Assembly (NCBI GenBank): GCA_023257755.1
Contig: JALRBM010000092.1
Coordinates: 1 to 9,863 of the forward strand
DNA: 9,863 nt
Direction: 5' to 3'
Origin: Candidatus Saccharimonadia bacterium
Lineage (GTDB): Bacteria > Patescibacteriota > Saccharimonadia > Saccharimonadales > Saccharimonadaceae
The notes under the pieces are model-generated. The model searched no databases and was not told the DNA's origin. It worked only from the letters and a program-made list of their open reading frames with translations. The first letter of the stretch is position 1, and the number at the start of each line of letters is the position of its first letter. Both the position numbers and the translations under genes were made by a program. Positions 1-5,680 of the stretch are shown here, piece after piece.

Positions 1-135
1 GTTCTTTTTGACGTACACAGTGACAACGTCGTTGGTCTCCTCCTTATCGAAGACCTCAACATCGGCCTCGACGGCGGGGGTGACCTCGGCAGAGGCGAAG
101 GCCATAGTGGCGGCAAGCAGGGCAGCGAATCTCAT
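1..135 (-). CDS. N-terminus of a secretory protein, probably from a ciliate (partial)
   Basis: The minus strand opens with an ATG at 133-135 and reads 45 codons without a stop to the window edge, so the 3' part is missing. The first 17 or so residues (MRFAALLAATMAFASAEV) form a clear signal peptide: a basic residue, a hydrophobic Ala/Leu core, and an ASA-type cleavage site. An acidic, Val-rich stretch follows (EADVEVFDKEETNDVVTVYV). I do not recognise the family. The codons end mostly in C or G, while the 60 bases before the ATG are very AT-rich. No Shine-Dalgarno sequence precedes the start. This contrast, together with the G4T4G4 block 65 bases upstream of the ATG, suggests a gene on a ciliate nanochromosome rather than a bacterial gene. 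A bacterial secreted protein from a contaminant remains possible. The segment does not belong to the adjacent murD genome. Confidence 0.5.
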   Translation of the reverse strand, partial: MRFAALLAATMAFASAEVTPAVEADVEVFDKEETNDVVTVYVKKN

Positions 136-199
136 TTCAATAAATAATTATAATTTGAAGCGTTCCATGAGCTTATAAATCATGGATTTTCACACTTAC
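136..199. other. AT-rich subtelomeric leader of the foreign left-end segment
   Basis: These 64 bases lie between the start codon of the minus-strand secretory ORF and the G4T4G4 block. They are AT-rich, especially 136-155, and have no ORF of note. In-frame stops (TAA at 145-147 and 151-153) end the upward extension of the murD frame. Short AT-rich leaders of this size between telomere and start codon are typical of gene-sized macronuclear chromosomes of spirotrich ciliates. I found no exact Euplotes-type TTGAA element about 17 bases in from the telomere block; the sequence there reads TGATT. That slightly favours an oxytrichid-like source over Euplotes, but weakly. Confidence 0.4.
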
Positions 200-211
200 G
201 GGGTTTTGGGG
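200..211 (+). repeat. G4T4G4 block, probable ciliate telomere remnant at a chimeric junction
   Basis: The sequence is GGGGTTTTGGGG, one and a half units of the (G4T4)n telomere repeat of spirotrich ciliates such as Oxytricha, Stylonychia and Euplotes. Its orientation is correct for a chromosome end: the G-rich strand runs 5' to 3' away from the ORF at 1-135. The same bases also serve as murD codons (202-213 read Gly-Phe-Gly-Val, the expected start of the MurD nucleotide-binding fold). The block may therefore be the microhomology at which the two molecules were joined. Twelve bases could match by chance; the neighbouring leader and signal-peptide ORF make the telomere reading more likely. Confidence 0.55.
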
Positions 212-1536
212 TAGAGGGAAGATCGAACTACCAGTATTTTAAAGATCGCGGCGATGTAACGATTGTCGATGAACGTGACCAGCTTGAAGGGCTGCCCGAG
301 GGGGTACCAACGATTTTAGGCGGCGGTGCGTTCGAGAAGCTGCAGGATTTTGATCTGGTCGTGCGTTCAGCCGGCCTGTCTCCCCGCAAAATCAAAACCA
401 ACGGCAAAATCTGGTCAGCCACCAATGAGTTTTTTGAGAAATGCCCCACGAAAAACATAATTGGTGTCACTGGCACTAAGGGCAAGGGAACGACTTGCAG
501 TCTTATCACATCCATTTTACGTGCGGCCGGCCATACGGTGCATTTGGTTGGTAATATCGGTACGCCTTCGCTTGATATCCTGCCGAAAATCCAGTCAAAC
601 GACATCGTGGTGTATGAACTGTCCAGCTTTCAGTTATGGGACCTTAAGAAATCGCCGCACATTGCGGTGATTCTGATGATCGAACCAGATCATCTGGATG
701 TCCACGCCGATATGGATGACTACGTTGCAGCCAAGGCGAACATCCGAAAATATCAGACCCTTAGCGACGTCTGTCTTTATCATCCGACTAATACCTTGTC
801 GGAAAGAATCGCAGGAACATCACTGGTAAATGTCGACACGAATGAATATGGCGGGAGCATTTCGTTTGCAAGCCGCTACGCCATAAAGGACGACGACCAA
901 GTGTACGTAGAGGAGGGGTACTTTTGCGTCCAAGACCGCCGTGTTTGCTCTATTGATAATTTGCAATTGCCAGGAACTCACAACCTTGAGAACGCCTGTG
1001 CGGCGATGAGTGCTGTGACGGAGTTGTGGCTGGACGTCAAAGACGAACACTATGCCAAGGGCCTGCGTGATTTTACCGGTTTACCGCACCGGTTGAAATT
1101 CGTGGATGAAATCAACGGAGTTAAGTTTTACGACGACAGCATTGCGACCACTCCCGGCAGCGCAATAGCTGCAGTTCAAGCGTTTGCCCAGCCAAAGGTG
1201 CTTATCCTTGGCGGTTCGAACAAAGGCGCTGAGTTTAGCGAGCTTGTCCTGGCAGCGCACGAAAATAACGTGACGCACGCAGTACTTATCGGGGCCGAAG
1301 CAACGCGGCTTGAAAAAGCCTTTGAAGGGACGAATATAAATATTGTTAACCTGGGCGAATCAATGGCAATGTCGGGCATTGTCCAGACAGCGTACAGACT
1401 GGCACAGCCCGGGGACGTGGTTATTCTCAGCCCTGCATGTGCAAGTTTTGGCATGTTTAAAAATTACAGTGACCGCGGGGATCAATTCGTGCGGGCGGTT
1501 GAGCAGATAAAGGCTGACGATGCAGCCGCTGCTTAA
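202..1536 (+). CDS. murD: UDP-N-acetylmuramoylalanine--D-glutamate ligase (5' truncated)
   Basis: MurD is the cytoplasmic ATP-dependent ligase that adds D-glutamate to UDP-MurNAc-L-alanine during peptidoglycan precursor synthesis. The frame is open from 154, but recognisable MurD begins at 202 with GFGVEGRSNYQYF, and no ATG, GTG or TTG lies in frame ahead of it. The true start and roughly six to eight residues were lost at the left junction. The GTG at 361 is only an internal codon. Visible landmarks are the Mur ligase P-loop GVTGTKGKGTT (463-495), the PDHLDVH motif, GLPHRLKFV opening the C-terminal region, DDSIATT (1132-1152), ILGGSNKGAEF, and the C-terminal LSPACASF...NYSDRG signature (from 1426). 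The remaining 444 residues are about the length of a complete MurD. In E. coli the DSIATT motif is DSKATN. The 3' end overlaps prfB by 17 nt, implying co-transcription and perhaps translational coupling. Confidence 0.93.
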   Translation, partial: GFGVEGRSNYQYFKDRGDVTIVDERDQLEGLPEGVPTILGGGAFEKLQDFDLVVRSAGLSPRKIKTNGKIWSATNEFFEKCPTKNIIGVTGTKGKGTTCSLITSILRAAGHTVHLVGNIGTPSLDILPKIQSNDIVVYELSSFQLWDLKKSPHIAVILMIEPDHLDVHADMDDYVAAKANIRKYQTLSDVCLYHPTNTLSERIAGTSLVNVDTNEYGGSISFASRYAIKDDDQVYVEEGYFCVQDRRVCSIDNLQLPGTHNLENACAAMSAVTELWLDVKDEHYAKGLRDFTGLPHRLKFVDEINGVKFYDDSIATTPGSAIAAVQAFAQPKVLILGGSNKGAEFSELVLAAHENNVTHAVLIGAEATRLEKAFEGTNINIVNLGESMAMSGIVQTAYRLAQPGDVVILSPACASFGMFKNYSDRGDQFVRAVEQIKADDAAAA

Positions 1537-2602
1537 AAAACTGGCGGCGCTTAAAAAAGCGGTTGATGATGCATACGGCCAGCTTGAGATTGAGGAAAAA
1601 AGAAAGCTTGCCAGTACGATCGAACAGGAGCTGGTGGCGCCGGAGGTCTGGAATAATCCGCAGGCGGCGCAAAACAAGAGCAAGCAGCTTGCCGCCCTGC
1701 TAGCGGTAATCACGCCGTGGCACACTCTAAAGGCGCAGGTGTCGGATATGACCGAGCTGATGGAAATGGGTGACGAAAGCCTGCTGCCGGAATTTGAAAC
1801 ACAAGTGACGGCGCTTGAAGCTGAGTTTAATGAGCGAAAAAAAGAGCTGTTCTTTAATGGAAAGTATGATGATCACGGGGCGATTATTCGATTGAGTTCC
1901 GGAGCCGGCGGGACGGATGCGCAGGATTGGACTGAAATGCTGGAGCGCATGTATCTTCGCTGGGCGGAAAAATCCGGGCTGGAGGCGAGCATCGTCGAAC
2001 GCTCTGCAGGCGAAGAAGCAGGAGTAAAATCCAGCGTCATTGAAGTGACCGGCCCGTATGCCTACGGCAAACTTCGCTCCGAGCACGGTGTTCACCGTTT
2101 GGTGCGACTCAGCCCGTTTAATAGTGATAATCTGCGCCAGACCAGCTTTGCCCTGGTTGAGGTATTACCGCAAATCGATACCCCGGAAGAGGTTGCGCTG
2201 AATGACGGCGATCTGCGGATCGACGTTTACCGGGCCGGCGGCCATGGCGGCCAGAGCGTCAACACCACCGACAGTGCGGTTCGCGTGACACATATCCCGA
2301 CGGGGATTACAGTTGCCATTCAAAACGAGCGGTCGCAACTGCAAAACAAGGAGACAGCCTTAAAAATTATTCGCTCCAAGCTCGCGCAGCTGCAAATGGA
2401 GCAGCATGTCCAGTCGATCGCCGAGCTACAGGCGGGCGAGTCGGCAAACTGGGGTAGTCAGATTCGAAACTACGTGCTACACCCGTATTCACTTGTAAAA
2501 GATACACGGACAAAATACGAGGACCGCGACGCCCAGGCAGTGCTGGACGGCAAACTCGATGGGTTTATGAATTCATACTTAGAGCAAAATTTGGCTGAGT
2601 AA
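1520..2602 (+). CDS. prfB: Peptide chain release factor 2
   Basis: RF2 is the class I release factor that ends translation at UGA and UAA. The 360-residue protein has the RF2 stop-codon-recognition tripeptide SPF at residues 198-200 (in VHRLVRLSPF) and the GGQ peptidyl-tRNA hydrolysis motif at 243-245 (in AGGHGGQSVN). RF1 would carry a P-x-T tripeptide instead. The ATG at 1520 lies inside the end of murD and is preceded at six bases by AAAGG (1509-1513). The N-terminal helical region is read in one frame, so the autoregulatory +1 frameshift at an early UGA found in E. coli and many other bacteria is absent. The presence of RF2 fits the use of TGA as a stop in ftsE and in the minus-strand methyltransferase. 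The gene lies between murD and ftsE, a position shared with the prfB-ftsEX order of Gram-positive bacteria. Confidence 0.96.
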   Translation: MQPLLKKLAALKKAVDDAYGQLEIEEKRKLASTIEQELVAPEVWNNPQAAQNKSKQLAALLAVITPWHTLKAQVSDMTELMEMGDESLLPEFETQVTALEAEFNERKKELFFNGKYDDHGAIIRLSSGAGGTDAQDWTEMLERMYLRWAEKSGLEASIVERSAGEEAGVKSSVIEVTGPYAYGKLRSEHGVHRLVRLSPFNSDNLRQTSFALVEVLPQIDTPEEVALNDGDLRIDVYRAGGHGGQSVNTTDSAVRVTHIPTGITVAIQNERSQLQNKETALKIIRSKLAQLQMEQHVQSIAELQAGESANWGSQIRNYVLHPYSLVKDTRTKYEDRDAQAVLDGKLDGFMNSYLEQNLAE

Positions 2603-2617
2603 TTTTCGGGCGACCGC

Positions 2618-2646
2618 TAGAAATCATGGCGGTTATGTTATACGAT
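2618..2646 (+). promoter_or_regulatory. Possible sigma-70-type promoter for ftsE
   Basis: TAGAAA (2618-2623, four of six matches to TTGACA) is separated by 17 bases from TACGAT (2641-2646, four of six to TATAAT) in the 52-base gap between prfB and ftsE. Predicted transcription would begin near 2653, only a couple of bases before the ftsE ATG at 2655. No Shine-Dalgarno sequence is visible ahead of that ATG, which fits a leaderless or near-leaderless message. The AT-rich stretch also holds other weak -10 candidates, so this is tentative. Confidence 0.35.
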
Positions 2647-2654
2647 ATATAGTA

Positions 2655-3338
2655 ATGATTCTGCTTGATAGGGTAACGAAATCATATGGAAAAGATATGA
2701 AGCCTGCGATTAATCGCGTGAGTTTGCATGTCGAGCCAAAAGAATTCGTGATTCTTGTCGGAACGAGCGGGGCGGGAAAGACAACGCTGCTTCGTCTTTT
2801 AACGCGCGAAGAAAAGCCGACCAGCGGTAAAATCGTGGTCGGCGGGATCGACTATGACACGCTGAAGGACAAACATATCCCGCTGCTTCGTCGTAAAATC
2901 GGGGTTGTCTTTCAGGACTTCAAATTGTTGCCCCAGCGCACGGTATTCGAAAACGTGGCGTTCGCGCTTGAAATCGCCGGCATGACGAACAAGGAAATCA
3001 AAAATACCGTTCCGAAAGTCATCGAGCTCGTGGGGCTGACCGGCAAGGAAAAGAATTTTCCGCATCAGCTTTCCGGCGGTGAGCGTCAGCGTGTAGCGAT
3101 TGCCCGCGCCGTCGTGCGCCAGCCCAAGATCCTGATTGCCGACGAGCCGACCGGAAATCTCGACCCGAAGCACAGCTGGGATATTGTTCGGCTGCTTGAA
3201 AAGATCAACAAGTACGGAACAACAGTGCTGCTGACAACGCATAACGTCGAGATCGTTAACAAACTGAAGCGCCGCGTCGTCACGCTGGAGCACGGCAAAA
3301 TTACCAGCGATCAAGCCCAGGGGAGCTATCGACAATGA
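2655..3338 (+). CDS. ftsE: Cell division ATP-binding protein FtsE
   Basis: FtsE is the cytoplasmic ATPase of the FtsEX divisome complex, which uses ATP binding and hydrolysis to control peptidoglycan hydrolysis through FtsX. All ABC ATPase motifs are present in the 227 residues: Walker A GTSGAGKTT (36-44), Q-loop Gln87 in VFQDFKLL, signature LSGGERQ (139-145), Walker B ILIADEP with Asp163-Glu164, the D-loop NLD (168-170) and H-loop His196. The VFQDFKLLPQRTVFENV stretch is characteristic of FtsE among ABC proteins. The length matches the family (about 220-230). The start at 2655 has no Shine-Dalgarno but sits just after a possible promoter. The stop is TGA, evidence that UGA is not reassigned. 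It overlaps by four bases (ATGA) with a nine-codon ORF leading into ftsX. Confidence 0.96.
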   Translation: MILLDRVTKSYGKDMKPAINRVSLHVEPKEFVILVGTSGAGKTTLLRLLTREEKPTSGKIVVGGIDYDTLKDKHIPLLRRKIGVVFQDFKLLPQRTVFENVAFALEIAGMTNKEIKNTVPKVIELVGLTGKEKNFPHQLSGGERQRVAIARAVVRQPKILIADEPTGNLDPKHSWDIVRLLEKINKYGTTVLLTTHNVEIVNKLKRRVVTLEHGKITSDQAQGSYRQ

Positions 3339-3364
3339 GCAGTACTACTGGAGGAGGCATCTGA
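3335..3364 (+). CDS. Nine-codon mini-ORF bridging ftsE and ftsX (possible coupling leader)
   Basis: The ATG at 3335-3337 overlaps the ftsE stop as ATGA. The frame encodes MSSTTGGGI and ends at TGA 3362-3364, which overlaps the ftsX start as TGATG. The ftsX Shine-Dalgarno (GGAGGAGG, 3350-3357) lies within it and supplies two of its codons. The arrangement would let ribosomes finishing ftsE reinitiate and carry through to ftsX. It could equally be chance, and the ATG has no ribosome-binding site of its own apart from a weak GGGGAG at about 3320-3325. Translation of the peptide is unproven. Confidence 0.25.
   Translation: MSSTTGGGI
3350..3357 (+). promoter_or_regulatory. Strong Shine-Dalgarno for ftsX
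   Basis: GGAGGAGG ends six bases before the ATG at 3364. It fixes the ftsX start and is one of the strongest ribosome-binding sites in the window, alongside those of rpmA and the Ctp protease. Confidence 0.8.
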
Positions 3365-4344
3365 TGAGTAAGAAGAAGCTAGACGCCAAAGCGTTTGCCC
3401 AGCAAAAGCGCAAACGCCGCCAGTGGATTACGTTCATGCGCATGTGCCGCTACGGCGTTAACAATTTCACCCGTAACGCCTGGCTGACGATCGCGGCGAC
3501 GGCCGTCATGACAATTACGCTTCTTGTCATCTTCATGACACTGGTCGCCCGTAATGTGTTGGTTGATACGGTCGGGGAAATTCAGAAAAAAGTCGACATG
3601 TCCATTTATGTGAAGACGGATATCCGCGAGGGCGATGTTCAAAAAATCCAGCAGAGCCTGCGGAATTTGTCGACAGTCAAGAACGTTACGTACATCAGTC
3701 CGGATCAAGCGCGTGAGGACTTTGCTGACAAAAATAAAAAAGACGGCAGTACGCTGGAGGCATTAAACGAAGCCACTAACGTTTTACCTGGAACGTTTCG
3801 GATTGAACTGAAGGATATTAATAAAATTGAAGAGCTGCGTAAATTCGTTGAAACCGATGAAACGTACAAGAAAAACACGGCACCGAATAGGGAACCGTCC
3901 TTTGCCGGAGAAAGACGGGCGGCGATCCAGGAGATTGGTGGCTGGGTAGCTTTTGCCGAAAAGGCCGGTTTGGTAGCGAGCGCAGTGTTCGTCGTGATCT
4001 CATCTCTCATCGTTTTCAACACGATCCGAATGGCGATCTTTAACCGTAAGGATGAGATCCAGATGATGAAACTTATCGGAGCCGACCGGAACTTTATCCG
4101 CGGTCCGTTCGTGGTTGAGGCAGTAGTCTATGGCTTTATCGCGGCGGTAATCGCAACGGCGCTTGGCATCACCATTCTTTCTCTTGCCAGCAGCACCCTG
4201 GCAACGAAGGGGATTATCGTGGCCGGGACGATCGAGTTTTTGACGGTATACATCGGATTTGTCCTCCTTGGTATGATTTTGCTCGGCGCGCTGATCGGGG
4301 TCATTTCTTCGCTGCTTGCAACCCGCCGCTATCTCCACATTTAA
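3364..4344 (+). CDS. ftsX: Cell division protein FtsX
   Basis: FtsX is the membrane partner of FtsE. It transmits the ATPase cycle across the membrane to a peptidoglycan hydrolase or its activator at the division site. The 326-residue protein has the family topology: a basic cytoplasmic N-terminus (to about 38), TM1 near 40-62, a large extracytoplasmic domain (63-198), TM2 near 200-222, a cytoplasmic loop with the conserved DEIQMMKLIGADRNFIRGPF segment, TM3 near 252-275 and TM4 near 291-317, ending in a short basic tail. It is somewhat longer than Bacillus FtsX (296) and shorter than E. coli FtsX (352). The extracytoplasmic domain contains a Lys/Asn/Asp-rich insert (about 121-131). The start at 3364 is supported by GGAGGAGG six bases upstream. 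It lies 25 bases after ftsE and directly before the CHAP hydrolase that is its likely client. Confidence 0.95.
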   Translation: MSKKKLDAKAFAQQKRKRRQWITFMRMCRYGVNNFTRNAWLTIAATAVMTITLLVIFMTLVARNVLVDTVGEIQKKVDMSIYVKTDIREGDVQKIQQSLRNLSTVKNVTYISPDQAREDFADKNKKDGSTLEALNEATNVLPGTFRIELKDINKIEELRKFVETDETYKKNTAPNREPSFAGERRAAIQEIGGWVAFAEKAGLVASAVFVVISSLIVFNTIRMAIFNRKDEIQMMKLIGADRNFIRGPFVVEAVVYGFIAAVIATALGITILSLASSTLATKGIIVAGTIEFLTVYIGFVLLGMILLGALIGVISSLLATRRYLHI

Positions 4345-4371
4345 TTTTAAAGGGCAAGGCTATCCGGGGTC

Positions 4372-4400
4372 TTGACGGCGCATATTGCTTATGATAAAGT
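4372..4400 (+). promoter_or_regulatory. Extended -10 promoter for the CHAP hydrolase gene
   Basis: TTGACG (4372-4377) is followed by a 17-base spacer and TAAAGT (4395-4400). A TGA triplet directly before the -10 provides the TGn extension. Transcription is predicted near 4407, so the ATG at 4409 would be almost at the 5' end of the message. The layout closely parallels the promoter at 7377-7405. This suggests the hydrolase can be expressed separately from ftsEX, although ftsX ends only 27 bases before the -35 and read-through is possible. Confidence 0.5.
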
Positions 4401-4408
4401 CGAAGGTA

Positions 4409-5596
4409 ATGAAGCTTCGGTCCACCACACCAGTTTCAAAAGGGTTAGTCACGCGTTCCGCGCTCGTGGCCTCGACTGTTTTGATGGTTGTTGCGGCACC
4501 GCTCTCGATCGTTCCTAATGTTGCAGCGGATCCATTCGATGATCAGATCCGCGCCATTCAGCGTGAAATTGACGCCTATCAAAACGAGGCTAAAAAATTC
4601 CGTGATCAAGCCAATTCGCTCCAGGCCCAATTGAACATTATCAGCAACGAAAAGGCCCAAATCCAGGCCCAGGTTGATCTTAGTCAGGCGAAGTTCAATA
4701 AGCTCCAGGCCGATATTGCCCAGACCGAAAAGGATATCAAGAGCAACAAGGACGCGCTGGGCGAGACCATCGCGAATCTTTATGTCGACGATAAAATCTC
4801 GCCGCTTGAAATGCTGGCAAGTAGTAAAAACATTGGTGATTACGTCGACAAGCAGGAATACCGCTCGAGTATCCGCGATAATTTGACAGAGACGATTGAA
4901 AAGATCAAGAGGCTTAAAAAAGAGCTCGAAGAGCAGAAGAAAGAGACAGAGCGCGTGTTGGGCGACCAGACGAACGCTCGTAACGCCCTCGCAGCCAAAG
5001 AAGCCGAGCAGCAAAATCTTGTAAACGAAACCAGGGGACAGGAAGCAGCTTACCAGGGACTTGCCGCGCAGAGCAATGCCCGAAAGCTTGAAGTGCAGCG
5101 CCAGCAGCAGGCGGCAATCGAGGCGGCAATGCGCCGTGCCGGCGGAGGCATCAATATCCTGCCAGGTGATCCGAACAAGGGTGGCTATCCCTGGGAATCG
5201 GGTTGTTGGGTTGACGGCAATGCTGTCTCGCACGGCGGCTACAACGGTAACGGCGGCGACCCGCTTGGGTACGGCTGCCGCCAATGTGTCAGCTACACCG
5301 CTTACAAAGTGGGTGCCCAAACAGGTAACTACCCTCGCTACTGGGGTAATGCCAATCAGTGGCCAGCAAGTGCGCGTAACTCAGGGTACCAAACGGGTCG
5401 CACGCCCCGTGCTAACTCTGTCGGCGTGATTTCAGCAGGCCAGTACGGCCACGTGGTCTGGGTAGAGGCGGTCAACGGTGACGGAACCGTCGATGTCAGC
5501 CAATATAACTACTACAATGCTGGCGGTTCGGGCTGGGGCCACTACAGCAAGATGCGCGTATCGGCCGCAACCTACGACACGTATATCTACTTCTAA
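4409..5596 (+). CDS. Secreted coiled-coil CHAP-domain peptidoglycan hydrolase (PcsB/RipC-like)
   Basis: This is a predicted exported wall hydrolase that would cleave peptide or glycan-peptide bonds during daughter-cell separation. From the ATG at 4409 it has 395 residues. They comprise a signal peptide (MKLRSTTPVSK..., hydrophobic core, cleavage near VAA/DP at about 41), a long Gln/Lys/Glu-rich coiled coil (about 43-240) interrupted by a non-coil segment LYVDDKISPLEMLASSKNI, a Gly/Pro linker, and a C-terminal CHAP domain. The probable catalytic pair is Cys293 (in GCRQCVSYTAYK) and His348 (in GQYGHVVWVEA), with QYN near 365-367 at the usual third position. PcsB and related proteins of this shape work with FtsEX in streptococci and mycobacteria, and this gene sits directly after ftsX. 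Earlier in-frame starts exist (TTG 4385, ATG 4391), but they lie within the promoter and 4409 leaves a cleaner signal peptide. Confidence 0.9.
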   Translation: MKLRSTTPVSKGLVTRSALVASTVLMVVAAPLSIVPNVAADPFDDQIRAIQREIDAYQNEAKKFRDQANSLQAQLNIISNEKAQIQAQVDLSQAKFNKLQADIAQTEKDIKSNKDALGETIANLYVDDKISPLEMLASSKNIGDYVDKQEYRSSIRDNLTETIEKIKRLKKELEEQKKETERVLGDQTNARNALAAKEAEQQNLVNETRGQEAAYQGLAAQSNARKLEVQRQQQAAIEAAMRRAGGGINILPGDPNKGGYPWESGCWVDGNAVSHGGYNGNGGDPLGYGCRQCVSYTAYKVGAQTGNYPRYWGNANQWPASARNSGYQTGRTPRANSVGVISAGQYGHVVWVEAVNGDGTVDVSQYNYYNAGGSGWGHYSKMRVSAATYDTYIYF

Positions 5597-5615
5597 TCTC
5601 ATTAGCAGAAATCTC

Positions 5616-5645
5616 TATAGCGCACCCGCCTCAAGGTGCGTTATA
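5616..5645. promoter_or_regulatory. Inverted repeat overlapping the -10 region ahead of the Ctp protease gene
   Basis: TATAGCGCACC (5616-5626) pairs with GGTGCGTTATA (5635-5645), giving 11 pairs including one G-U and an 8-base loop. It starts 19 bases after the CHAP gene stop. The right arm overlaps a good -10 box, TATACT (5642-5647), although I see no convincing -35 at 17 bases. As a terminator it lacks a run of Ts. As an operator it would sit over the promoter of the protease gene. The sequence cannot decide between a weak terminator or mRNA 3'-end hairpin and a repressor site. Confidence 0.45.
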
Positions 5646-5680
5646 CTTATAAAAGCATTTTATTTCCAGGGGGAATTTTG

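Noticed and set aside
361..363. GTG as the start codon of murD
   Set aside because: About 53 upstream codons still read as good MurD sequence, including GFGVEGRSNYQYF and VTIVDE. The GTG is internal; the true start was lost at the junction.
1530..1545. A-rich run at the murD/prfB overlap as a ribosomal frameshift site
   Set aside because: The run of As is not phased as a slippery heptamer in either gene, murD has already ended, and prfB reads through in one frame.
2799..3335. Open frame of 178 codons on the minus strand
   Set aside because: It is the antisense shadow of ftsE, whose ABC motifs are complete on the plus strand.
4445..5320. Long open frame of 291 codons on the minus strand
   Set aside because: It lies wholly antisense to the coiled-coil part and the start of the CHAP domain of the hydrolase gene, and its translation shows no family motif.
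5621..5640. Hairpin before the Ctp gene as a standard rho-independent terminator
   Set aside because: The sequence after the stem is TTATACTTAT with no T-run, and it looks more like a -10 box, so I list it as an inverted repeat of uncertain role.
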